Of a stretch of DNA of 15,034 bases, positions 6,353 to 12,960 are shown one piece after another (the stretch's first letter is position 1; every line of letters starts with the position of its first letter). This DNA comes from Synergistaceae bacterium (lineage in GTDB: Bacteria > Synergistota > Synergistia > Synergistales > Synergistaceae). The stretch is from contig JAISQC010000181.1 of the NCBI GenBank assembly GCA_031274465.1, forward strand, positions 1 through 15,034. Reading direction: 5' to 3'. The position numbers and the translations under genes are program-made. The notes under the pieces were generated by a model. The model did not search any database. It was given only the letters and a program-made list of their open reading frames with translations, and was not told where the DNA came from.

Positions 6353-6937
6353 ATGATATTCAGCAAAAAAAATATAGCGATTTTTGCCGTGGTTCTGGCG
6401 CTCGTTTCCGGCACGCCCGCAGCTCACGCCGATTCGCTGTGGAATGACGGCAGCAGCCTGTTCTCGGACAGAAAGGCCTCGTCCATAGGAGATATATTGC
6501 TGGTAAAGGTCTCGGAAAAATACACCGACACCGACCAGGGCAAGACCAGTTCCACGAAGGAAACGGACGAGGACATAAAGGCCGGATGGGGCATCCTGTC
6601 GTTTCTGAAGGCGTTCGGCTTCGGTTCGTCGTCCAGCATGAGCGGCAACACGAAGGTGGAGCGCACGAAGAAGATGGATATGCTCGTCAGTTGCATCGTG
6701 ACGGACGTGATGCCGAACGGGAACATGGTGATACATGGCGAGAGGTCGATGGTGAACGGGGCGGAGAGGATGAACGTCCTCTACTCGGGGGTCGTGAGGC
6801 CGCAGGACGTGACGCACAACAACATCGTGGACAGCACACGGGTGGCGAACGCCGAGCTGGTCGTAAACGGCAAGGGCGTGATATCACGCACGCAACGCCC
6901 CGGGCTGATCAACCAGATACTTCAGGCTATATTTTAA
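6353..6937 (+). CDS. flgH: Flagellar L-ring protein FlgH (without lipobox)
   Basis: A 194-residue outer-membrane L-ring protein. The mature part matches the family: SLWNDGSSLFSDRKA at about 28-42, SIGDILLVKVSE, the glycine/serine-rich middle, GNMVIHGERSMVNGAE, and SGVVRPQDVTHNNIV-DSTRVANAELV. The signal peptide (residues 1 to about 26, ending A-H-A before D) contains no cysteine. The protein therefore cannot be a standard lipoprotein, unlike E. coli FlgH, and signal peptidase I cleavage is expected. The start is ATG 6353 after GAGGGAGGG. It implies a true outer membrane. It is somewhat shorter than the enterobacterial protein (about 232). Confidence 0.9.
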   Translation: MIFSKKNIAIFAVVLALVSGTPAAHADSLWNDGSSLFSDRKASSIGDILLVKVSEKYTDTDQGKTSSTKETDEDIKAGWGILSFLKAFGFGSSSSMSGNTKVERTKKMDMLVSCIVTDVMPNGNMVIHGERSMVNGAERMNVLYSGVVRPQDVTHNNIVDSTRVANAELVVNGKGVISRTQRPGLINQILQAIF

Positions 6938-6970
6938 ATTTAGATGAAGATGAATGGAGGCGGCTTCATC

Positions 6971-8077
6971 ATGAACATGAGGAAAATAATATTAACGCTT
7001 GCGGCGGTATGCGCGTCTGCGGTTTCGGCGGAGGCGGCTGTGCAGCCGATGGTGCGCATGAAGGACATAATGACGGTCGAGGGCGTCAGGGAAAACCAGT
7101 TGGTCGGAATGGGCCTGGTCGTCGGCCTTCAGGGGACCGGCGACAAGGGGCCGATGGCGATGCAGATGATGTCCAACATGACCCAGCAGTTCGGGGTGAC
7201 GATGGATCCCAAGCAGATCAAGAGCAAAAACGCCGCCGTGGTCACGGTGACTTGCCAGCTTTCCCCCTTCTTGAGTCCCGGGCAGAACACCGACGTGCTG
7301 GTGAGCGCGATGGGCGACGCGAAGAGCCTTGAGGGCGGAGTACTGCTTCAGACGCCGCTCAAAGGCGCGAACGGCAAAACTTACGCCGTGGCGCAGGGGC
7401 CGCTCACTCTGGGCGGCTGGTCTCAGAGCGGCGCGGCGGCCACCACTAAGAAGAACGTTGTGACTGTAGGCCGCATCCCGAGCGGCGCGATAGTAGAGCA
7501 GGGCGTGGATATGAACTTCTCAGGCGACGGCATCGTAAACCTGTTGCTGCGGAACTCGGACTTCACGACTGCGCAGCGCGTGGCTAAGGCGATCAACGAC
7601 AAGTTCGGGTCGATTGCCCACGCATCGGACGCCGGAAGGGTTTCGGTTCAGCTTCCGCCCAATTACGCGGGTTCGCCTGCTGCCTTCATAGCATCAATCG
7701 AAAATATGACCGTGAGGCCCGATACGGTCGCCAAAATCATCGTAAATGAGCGCACCGGGACGATCGTCATGGGTGGCAACGTCAGGATAGGCAACGTGGC
7801 CGTGGCGCACGGCAACCTAATGGTCAAAGTCTCCGAAAACCCACAGGTGAGCCAGCCGAACCCGATGAGCGGAGGCCGGACGGCGATCACGCCGCAAACC
7901 GACATAGCGGCTAACGAAGAGACCAGCCCCCAACTGGTGGAGCTTCCGGCGACTTCTACGGTCCAGGACCTGACGAACGCCATGAACGCGGTCGGCGCTT
8001 CCCCTCGCGACCTGATGGCCGTGCTCCAGGCCATGGACGAAGCCGGCGCCCTGCACGGCGAGCTGGTAATACAGTAA
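6971..8077 (+). CDS. flgI: Flagellar P-ring protein FlgI
   Basis: A 368-residue periplasmic protein that polymerises into the P-ring in the peptidoglycan layer around the rod. It has a Sec signal peptide of about 23 residues (hydrophobic ILTLAAVCASAVSAEA), then GMGLVVGLQGTGDKG, NAAVVTVTCQLSPFLSPGQN, DVLVSAMGDAKSLEGG, PLTLGG and near the end VNERTGTIVMGG, all typical of FlgI. I choose ATG 6971, ten bases after GGAGG (6956-6960). The in-frame ATG at 6944 lies upstream of that site and would put nine odd residues before the signal peptide. It follows flgH closely. Confidence 0.93.
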   Translation: MNMRKIILTLAAVCASAVSAEAAVQPMVRMKDIMTVEGVRENQLVGMGLVVGLQGTGDKGPMAMQMMSNMTQQFGVTMDPKQIKSKNAAVVTVTCQLSPFLSPGQNTDVLVSAMGDAKSLEGGVLLQTPLKGANGKTYAVAQGPLTLGGWSQSGAAATTKKNVVTVGRIPSGAIVEQGVDMNFSGDGIVNLLLRNSDFTTAQRVAKAINDKFGSIAHASDAGRVSVQLPPNYAGSPAAFIASIENMTVRPDTVAKIIVNERTGTIVMGGNVRIGNVAVAHGNLMVKVSENPQVSQPNPMSGGRTAITPQTDIAANEETSPQLVELPATSTVQDLTNAMNAVGASPRDLMAVLQAMDEAGALHGELVIQ

Positions 8078-8092
8078 GGGCGGGTTCGTAAA

Positions 8093-8440
8093 ATGGCGGA
8101 TTTCAGCGCGATAAACAGGCCCAACTTCCTGAACCCGGACGGCTCCATGTCCCTCAAGGAATATCAGAGGAAGGAGCGCGCCCTCGAGGAAACCTGCAAG
8201 CAGTTCGAAGGGCAGATGTTCGCGAAGCTGTGGAAGGACATGCTGAAATCCGCCCGCAACATCGGCGGAGAGGAAAAAAAACGCGAGTACGGCGCGCTGG
8301 AGGACACAGTGGTGGAAATGGTCTCCGAACACCTGAGCGAGAGCGGCGGGGTCGGCGTCTGGAAGGTACTCTACGACAGCCTCCACAAACAGATCCCGCA
8401 GCCGGTGGAATACAAGGGCACGGACTCCGCCGCATCTTAA
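8093..8440 (+). CDS. flgJ: Rod-binding protein FlgJ, N-terminal domain only
   Basis: A 115-residue protein matching only the rod-binding (PF10135) domain that acts as the rod cap during assembly. The characteristic segment is at about 30-50 (EETCKQFEGQMFAKLWKDML), followed by the GGVGVWKVLYDSL-like C-terminal part. The glucosaminidase domain that makes enterobacterial FlgJ about 313 residues long is absent, so the peptidoglycan-clearing enzyme must be encoded elsewhere. The start is ATG 8093, 15 bases after flgI, with a GGGCGGG ribosome site. It ends the flagellar operon; the next 290 bases are non-coding. Confidence 0.85.
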   Translation: MADFSAINRPNFLNPDGSMSLKEYQRKERALEETCKQFEGQMFAKLWKDMLKSARNIGGEEKKREYGALEDTVVEMVSEHLSESGGVGVWKVLYDSLHKQIPQPVEYKGTDSAAS

Positions 8441-8455
8441 AAAGATATTTTTTAA

Positions 8456-8659
8456 ACCCAAACCTAAAGATAAGACCGTGGGTTCCACCCACACCCGCGA
8501 GGGAGCCAGCTCCCTCGACCCTCGTAATAATTTTTTATGCTCACCCTCAGGGTGAGCATAAAAAATTTGATGGAGGTCAAGGAGGCAGAGCCTCTTTGCG
8601 GAGTTTGAGGCAGAGCCTCAAGGTCTTGCCTGCGGGTTTGGTTTTTTTTGGGTTTGGGT
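8456..8659. repeat. Non-coding multi-hairpin element with terminal inverted repeats
   Basis: Terminal inverted repeats ACCCAAACC (8456-8464) and GGTTTGGGT (8651-8659) enclose five tight hairpins: GTGGGT/ACCCAC (8478-8492), CGAGGGAGC/GCTCCCTCG with a CA loop (8498-8517), a 19-bp-arm palindrome (8529-8567), AAGGAGGC/GCCTCTTT with an AGA loop and one G-U pair (8579-8597), and TTGAGGC/GCCTCAA with an AGA loop (8605-8621). The unit GGCAGAGCCTC appears twice. Two further long-range matches, AAGACC (8472-8477) with GGTCTT (8622-8627) and ACCCGC (8493-8498) with GCGGGT (8632-8637), cross each other: either a pseudoknot or alternative folds. A run of eight Ts (8642-8649) lies just inside the right end. 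Similar hairpin-chain repeats are, from general recollection, scattered between genes in many gut anaerobes. No ORF fits. Confidence 0.7.
8529..8567. repeat. Near-perfect 39-bp palindrome (19-bp arms, 1-base centre)
   Basis: The left arm (8529-8547) ends ATGCTCACCCT and the right arm (8549-8567) begins AGGGTGAGCAT; the arms pair perfectly over 19 bp around C8548. The outer part is T-rich on the left and A-rich on the right. This is the reverse of a bidirectional terminator (which has A then T), so I do not call it a terminator. A one-base centre suggests cruciform DNA or a protein site; an RNA copy would open a few pairs to form a loop. Confidence 0.8.
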
Positions 8660-8734
8660 GTTAATTATGCCCCTGTTTTTTTCGGATGGATGTGAGATAA
8701 TCTTCCGCGTTGAAAATAATTGGAGGTGCGATGA

Positions 8735-10270
8735 TTGGGCAAAAAAACTATTGCCGCTGTAGCGGCGCTTATTTTGATAGCGGGTGTCGCTTACGCCGTC
8801 AAGAGCGGGGTAATCGCCGAGCTGCTTGGCGGGGGCGAGGAGGTTTCCAAGGCTATCGAGTCCGCAGGCGAGGCCATCCCTGGCGTCTCGGGCGAAGGCG
8901 GGGAGTACGTCTTCATGAGCGTCTCCGATACGCGCACCCTGTCCGGCGCCACGGCGCTTTTGTCCGCCGTTCTGGAGGCCGATGACGGCGGCCGGGTTTC
9001 GAATTTGCTCGGCGATGGCGACCTGAAGCGCGCGCTTGCGGTCCTCGACTCGGCTAACAGCTTTGTCGGCATGTCCTCGGAGATGGCCCTTTTCGTCTCA
9101 TCGGCCGACGTGCCGGAGGTTTATCTTTCTCTTTTTGCCGACGCCGGTGAATTTGACAGGTTCGTCGCGAGCGGCGACAGCAAATTTCTGCGTATCGACG
9201 AATGGGATGCCGGTGAGGCGGCCAAGGGGACGGACGCGTGGAAGCTGCGCTACGTCGGTGGCGCGTCGGAGGATAAAGACGTTTTTTACATGACCCGCCG
9301 GACCGTCGGCGACAAGTGCCTGGTGAACATCGCTGCGGACGAGGCCGGTATAGGCATGATGAAGTCTGCGGCCGAGGACCCGGCGAAACGCTTTTCGGCG
9401 CCCAGGGCGACCGAAGGGCCGAACTACGCGCTGATGAGGCTCAAAGACAATGTTCTTCGCGGCGTGTCCGGGGATATTAACGAGGAGATGTCGTGGGTGG
9501 CGTCTGAAGACGGAATGGCGGTTAGGTCGTTCTCCGGCTCGTATGCCAGCATTGCGCCGAGGTCGCCGAGCGACGACTTCAAGCCTTTGCCCACGCCGAT
9601 TTTGGGCGAAGGCGCGCTTGCCATGCTGTTCACGTTCGATCTCGGCTCGCTCAGCCAATTGCTCCCTCAAGGCTATGACGACCCATTCGAAAAGCTCTTC
9701 GGGACAAACAGCGGATTGCCGGCCGACCTCGCCGCTAACCTGACGGCCATCGCGAAAAGCTGCAGGCTGTCCGCTGTGGTAGTGGACAAGGGCGGCGATA
9801 TCGGGACGGCGTACCTCGTGATAGAGACGCCGGAGCGGGAAACGGTCGACAAGCTCTACGCCATGGCAACCTTATTCCTCGGCGAAGCCTCCGGGCTGGA
9901 AGGCTGGGATTCCGCTTATGACATACCGTTAGGCCCCATGCTAAATGCCGTCCTGGCCCGCAGGGGAGACGCAGTCCTGCTGGGCGTCGGGGAGTTCGCG
10001 GACTACGGCAAATCGCTCGCCGTATCCCCTGACATTGAGGAGATGGCTTCCCCCGCGAACGTGATTGGGCTCGCCCTGACTTCGAGGCTTTTTGAGATCA
10101 ACGGAGGGGAGCTCGGCCAGGAGTTTCGCCAGGGGATGGGGCAAGCTTTCGAGGATTTCGGGATGCCCAGCTCGATACGCGCTTTACTGAACTTGGATGA
10201 GATCGAATATTTCGGCGCGAGGCAGAATATAGATGGCAAAGGCGCCATAGACGTGATTTGGAGGAAGTGA
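8735..10270 (+). CDS. Envelope-anchored protein of unknown function, internally duplicated
   Basis: A 511-residue protein I do not recognise. It starts at TTG 8735, six bases after GGAGGTG; the nearby ATG 8731 is out of frame. The N-terminus KKTIAAVAALILIAGVAYA is a signal peptide or single membrane anchor, so the rest should lie in the periplasm. The remainder is soluble, rich in D, G, A and S. Two halves look alike: LSGATALLSAVLE...EMALFVSSADVPEVYLSLF...FDRFVA (about 68-155) against a later stretch with RLSAVVVDKG and AYLVIETPERETVDKLYA (about 345-380). Each half is followed by a GD-x2-L(V/L) segment (GDKCLVNIA; GDAVLLGVG). The pattern recalls DUF3352-type periplasmic proteins, but that is an impression. 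The stop is six bases before the prolyl isomerase start, so the two are probably co-transcribed. Confidence 0.8.
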   Translation: MGKKTIAAVAALILIAGVAYAVKSGVIAELLGGGEEVSKAIESAGEAIPGVSGEGGEYVFMSVSDTRTLSGATALLSAVLEADDGGRVSNLLGDGDLKRALAVLDSANSFVGMSSEMALFVSSADVPEVYLSLFADAGEFDRFVASGDSKFLRIDEWDAGEAAKGTDAWKLRYVGGASEDKDVFYMTRRTVGDKCLVNIAADEAGIGMMKSAAEDPAKRFSAPRATEGPNYALMRLKDNVLRGVSGDINEEMSWVASEDGMAVRSFSGSYASIAPRSPSDDFKPLPTPILGEGALAMLFTFDLGSLSQLLPQGYDDPFEKLFGTNSGLPADLAANLTAIAKSCRLSAVVVDKGGDIGTAYLVIETPERETVDKLYAMATLFLGEASGLEGWDSAYDIPLGPMLNAVLARRGDAVLLGVGEFADYGKSLAVSPDIEEMASPANVIGLALTSRLFEINGGELGQEFRQGMGQAFEDFGMPSSIRALLNLDEIEYFGARQNIDGKGAIDVIWRK

Positions 10271-10276
10271 TGTGAG

Positions 10277-10855
10277 ATGAAACATTCTGTAGCTATTTTT
10301 ACGATGGTCTGCTGCGGCTTGGCGCTGCCTCTTTCGGGGCTGCTGCCAAAAGCGGCGTCGGCGGCGGATGCCCACGTCCGCCCGGTGGCGGTCTTTGAAA
10401 CTTCGATGGGGGATTTCAGGATAGAGCTGTTCGACGACCTTGCGCCCGTGACCTGCCGGAACTTCATGGACTTGGCCGAGAGCAATTTCTACGACGGAGT
10501 GATATTTCACCGGGTCATAGACGGCTTCATGATCCAGGGCGGCGACCCAACCGGAACGGGGATGGGAGGCCCGGGGCACGTGATACCGGACGAGTTTGGC
10601 AAGGGGCTGTCGCACGATTCCGAGGGCATACTCTCCATGGCAAACGCTGGCCCCAACACCGGCGGGTCGCAATTTTTCATCACGCTCGCGCCAACGACGT
10701 GGCTCGACGGCAAGCACGCGATCTTCGGGCGAGTAGTTGATGGCATGGAGGTCGTGCGGGCGATAGGCAAAGTCCAGACAGCCCGCCAGGACAAACCCGT
10801 GACCGACGTGGTGATCAAAAAACTTACGATCGAGGGCGACCCGTCGCGGCAGTAA
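10277..10855 (+). CDS. Exported cyclophilin-type peptidyl-prolyl isomerase
   Basis: A 192-residue PpiA-like prolyl cis-trans isomerase (PF00160) that helps fold exported proteins. An N-terminal signal peptide (hydrophobic stretch at about 5-24, A-S-A-A near 27-30) predicts a periplasmic location. The cyclophilin active site is complete: FHR with R79, MIQGGDPTG with Q87, SQFFIT with F133/F134, and WLDGKHAIFG with W142 and H147. The start is ATG 10277, with GAGGAAGTGA overlapping the end of the upstream gene. It has no extra domain. Co-transcription with the unknown envelope protein suggests a joint envelope task; this is inferred only from the 6-base gap. Confidence 0.92.
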   Translation: MKHSVAIFTMVCCGLALPLSGLLPKAASAADAHVRPVAVFETSMGDFRIELFDDLAPVTCRNFMDLAESNFYDGVIFHRVIDGFMIQGGDPTGTGMGGPGHVIPDEFGKGLSHDSEGILSMANAGPNTGGSQFFITLAPTTWLDGKHAIFGRVVDGMEVVRAIGKVQTARQDKPVTDVVIKKLTIEGDPSRQ

Positions 10856-10861
10856 AAACCC

Positions 10862-11872
10862 GTGGATTTGCCGTTGTTTGAAAAAGAAATAAAAAATAAG
10901 CGCCAATTGCGAGAGATGGAATCCCTTCTCGCTGGCCTCGATCTTAGCGTGCCCGAAGGTTTCGAATACGCGATAGGTTTGTACACGGCTGAAGATGAGC
11001 TTGTCGGATGCGGTTGCCTCAAGGGCGATATTTTGCAAGGGCTGGCCATTGCCCCGGAATGTCAGGGCGAAGGGCTTGCCTCGAAAATTGTTTCCCGATT
11101 GATACAACAAGCCGCCCTAAGCGGGAAATCGCTCCTGTACGTTTTTACGAAACCGTCCATGGCGCGATTGATAGAGTCGTTGGGATTCAGAGAAATTGCG
11201 GACGCCTCCCCTTTCGTGGTGTTGTTCGAATATGGCACTGGGGGAGTGGGGGCGTATAAAGAAAGTTTGGCCGCGTACGCCAGAAAACCGTGCGCGGGCA
11301 CGGCATCTTCCGTCGTGATGAACTGCAACCCCTTCACGTTAGGTCATCGCTATCTCATCGAATGCGCACTCGAAAAAAGCGATTTCTTGTATATTTTTGT
11401 TGTTGAGGAAAACATGTCGGAATTCTCGTTCCCAGACAGAATAAGGCTTGTGCGGGAAGGTGTCGCGGACCTTCAAAACGTGATGGTGCTTCCTGGCGGA
11501 AGGTATATCATATCGAACCTGACATTTCCGTCTTATTTCACAAAAGAGGAAGACATGGCGCGCGCGCAGAGCGCGCTTGACGCGACGCTGTTTTGCACAG
11601 TCATCGCCCCGACTTTAAACATCGGCAAACGATTCGTGGGAAGCGAGCCGTTCAGCCAGGTAACGGGCATTTACAACGAAACCCTGCAAAAAATTCTCCC
11701 CTCGTTTGGCATAAACGTCGAGGAAGTCCCCAGGGCTCGGCGCGGCGGCATTCCGATCAGCGCTTCAGCGGTCAGGCGCTATATTTCAGAGGGCAAAATC
11801 GAAGATGCCTGCGCGCTGCTTCCGGACATTACAAAAAAATATGTCAGACAGTTGTTTTCTCCAGGATCTTGA
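10862..11872 (+). CDS. citC: [Citrate (pro-3S)-lyase] ligase CitC
   Basis: A 336-residue enzyme that uses ATP and acetate to acetylate the thiol of the phosphoribosyl-dephospho-CoA group on the acyl carrier subunit of citrate lyase (or citramalate lyase), switching it on. It has an N-terminal GNAT-like domain (about 35-122, including APECQGEGLASKIV) and a C-terminal nucleotidyltransferase domain with NCNPFTLGHRYLIE at 154-167 (the T-x-G-H motif), YIISNLTFPSYF, RFVGSEPF and PISASAVRRYI near 298-308. Length matches E. coli CitC (about 352). The GTG start at 10862, six bases after ppi, fits the family N-terminus but lacks a visible ribosome site; ATG 10917 is the fallback. The lyase subunits citD, citE and citF are not in the window. 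Confidence 0.92.
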   Translation: MDLPLFEKEIKNKRQLREMESLLAGLDLSVPEGFEYAIGLYTAEDELVGCGCLKGDILQGLAIAPECQGEGLASKIVSRLIQQAALSGKSLLYVFTKPSMARLIESLGFREIADASPFVVLFEYGTGGVGAYKESLAAYARKPCAGTASSVVMNCNPFTLGHRYLIECALEKSDFLYIFVVEENMSEFSFPDRIRLVREGVADLQNVMVLPGGRYIISNLTFPSYFTKEEDMARAQSALDATLFCTVIAPTLNIGKRFVGSEPFSQVTGIYNETLQKILPSFGINVEEVPRARRGGIPISASAVRRYISEGKIEDACALLPDITKKYVRQLFSPGS

Positions 11873-11897
11873 CATTTAAATAAAATAAACTCATTAT
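11869..11897 (+). promoter_or_regulatory. Promoter candidate overlapping the citC stop, for the lyase gene
   Basis: A perfect -35 TTGACA (11869-11874) overlaps the TGA stop of citC (11870-11872). With 17 bases of spacing the -10 would be CATTAT (11892-11897, 4 of 6); TATATT (11895-11900) is a better hexamer but at 20 bases. The AT-rich gap leads to the ATG at 11949. It suggests the lyase gene can be expressed separately from citC. Confidence 0.45.
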
Positions 11898-11917
11898 ATT
11901 ATTAGACCGCCAGCGAA

Positions 11918-11929
11918 TTTCAATTGAAA
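11918..11929. promoter_or_regulatory. 12-bp palindrome in the lyase leader (operator candidate)
   Basis: TTTCAATTGAAA is a perfect 12-bp palindrome, 19 bases before the lyase ATG and downstream of the likely transcription start. It could be a repressor or LysR-type binding site. The site is AT-rich, so chance occurrence is possible. Confidence 0.3.
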
Positions 11930-11948
11930 ATAATACGGAGGCGCCGCC

Positions 11949-12890
11949 ATGGACAGGGTTAGTTATCCTCAAAGGGCGTATATTTGCGAGGACGTCACGA
12001 GAGACGGTTTTCAAAACTTGAATAAGTCAGTAAGCGTTGAGGACAAGCTGAGACTGCTCGATATGATCGCCGATGCCGGCATCCAAAGCATAGAGGTTGG
12101 CGCTTTCTCACCATATGAATCGATGAAAATGATGCGAAACACCCCTGAGGTTTTCAAGAAACTGAAAAGAAGGGAGAACGTGCTGTACAGAGCGCTGGTA
12201 TTCGATCCCAATGGTGCAAAAGAGGCGGCGGAGTGCGGATGCGGTAAGATAAAAATCAATATCTCCGCGAGCGATGCCCATCATAAGGGAGGCACCGGCA
12301 TGACGACGGCGGATGCGTTGCATAATTTTGCGGCTATCGGAGAGATAGCTAAAGACGCCGGAATGCAGATGGCGGGTTCTATTTCCTTGCCGTTCCGCTC
12401 CCCCTTCGAGGGGGAAGGTTTCATTCCTTTTGAAAGGCTATGCGGCATTATTCGATCGTTCATCGACATCGGTATTAGCGAGATTTCCTTATCTGACGCT
12501 GCGGGTTTGGGAGATCCGAGGCTGATTTACACCCGTTTTTCGGAACTTAAAGAGCTTTTCCCCGATGTGAGCTGGATGCTTCATATGCACAATACCTATG
12601 GCATGGGGCTCGCTGGGATAGACGCGGCTCTGCGCGCTGGGGTGACTAAGTTCGATTCGTCTCTCGCGGGTCTTGGTGGGTGTCCATACATCAAGGGGGC
12701 AAGAGGCAACGTCGCAACCGAGGATTTGGTTTTCATGCTGGAATGCATGGGAATTGAAACCGGCACTGACTTCGATCTCATCATCGAGGCTGGGCAGGAG
12801 GCAGAACGAATTGCGGGCGGCGATGGGTGCGACAGCGTTATTCAAAGGATAGGGCGTTCGAACGGCAAGGTGAAAAGAATAACTCTTTGA
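11949..12890 (+). CDS. HMG-CoA-lyase-family (HMGL-like) enzyme
   Basis: A 313-residue TIM-barrel enzyme of the HMGL-like family (PF00682), closest in motif to hydroxymethylglutaryl-CoA lyase, which splits HMG-CoA into acetyl-CoA and acetoacetate. Key residues seen are: R18-D19 in TRDGFQN, the ISASDAHH segment at 105-112, LSDAAGLGDP at 181-190, metal ligands H212 and H214 in HMHNTYG, and the signature GLGGCPYIKGARGNVATEDL at 241-260 with catalytic C245. Length matches bacterial HMG-CoA lyases (about 300). The start is ATG 11949, seven bases after GGAGG. True HMG-CoA lyase fits best, but relatives act on other 3-hydroxy-3-methylacyl-CoA esters. The citC neighbour hints at citramalate- or leucine-type chemistry. 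No partner CoA transferase is in view. Confidence 0.85.
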   Translation: MDRVSYPQRAYICEDVTRDGFQNLNKSVSVEDKLRLLDMIADAGIQSIEVGAFSPYESMKMMRNTPEVFKKLKRRENVLYRALVFDPNGAKEAAECGCGKIKINISASDAHHKGGTGMTTADALHNFAAIGEIAKDAGMQMAGSISLPFRSPFEGEGFIPFERLCGIIRSFIDIGISEISLSDAAGLGDPRLIYTRFSELKELFPDVSWMLHMHNTYGMGLAGIDAALRAGVTKFDSSLAGLGGCPYIKGARGNVATEDLVFMLECMGIETGTDFDLIIEAGQEAERIAGGDGCDSVIQRIGRSNGKVKRITL

Positions 12891-12960
12891 TTTTCCACGA
12901 TCATCGCTGTTTTAACATGAGCCTCTTTCCGCAGAATTTGGACAAAGGGGGGTGGATTCT

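Noticed and set aside
5702..6817. Long minus-strand open frame of 371 codons across flgA and flgH
   Set aside because: It lies wholly antisense to two well-recognised flagellar genes, is dominated by H, R, A and P as expected from a GC-biased complement, and shows no family motif.
6944..6970. ATG at 6944 as the start of flgI
   Set aside because: The GGAGG ribosome site lies downstream of it, and the added residues would precede a complete signal peptide that begins at 6971.
8456..8659. CRISPR array
   Set aside because: The repeated hairpin GGCAGAGCCTC occurs only twice, without regular spacers or equal-length repeats. The structure is nested hairpins, not repeat-spacer units.
8230..8664. 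Plus-strand open frame running into the hairpin element
   Set aside because: It starts inside flgJ in another frame and then reads through palindromes. It is an artefact of the GC-rich repeat.
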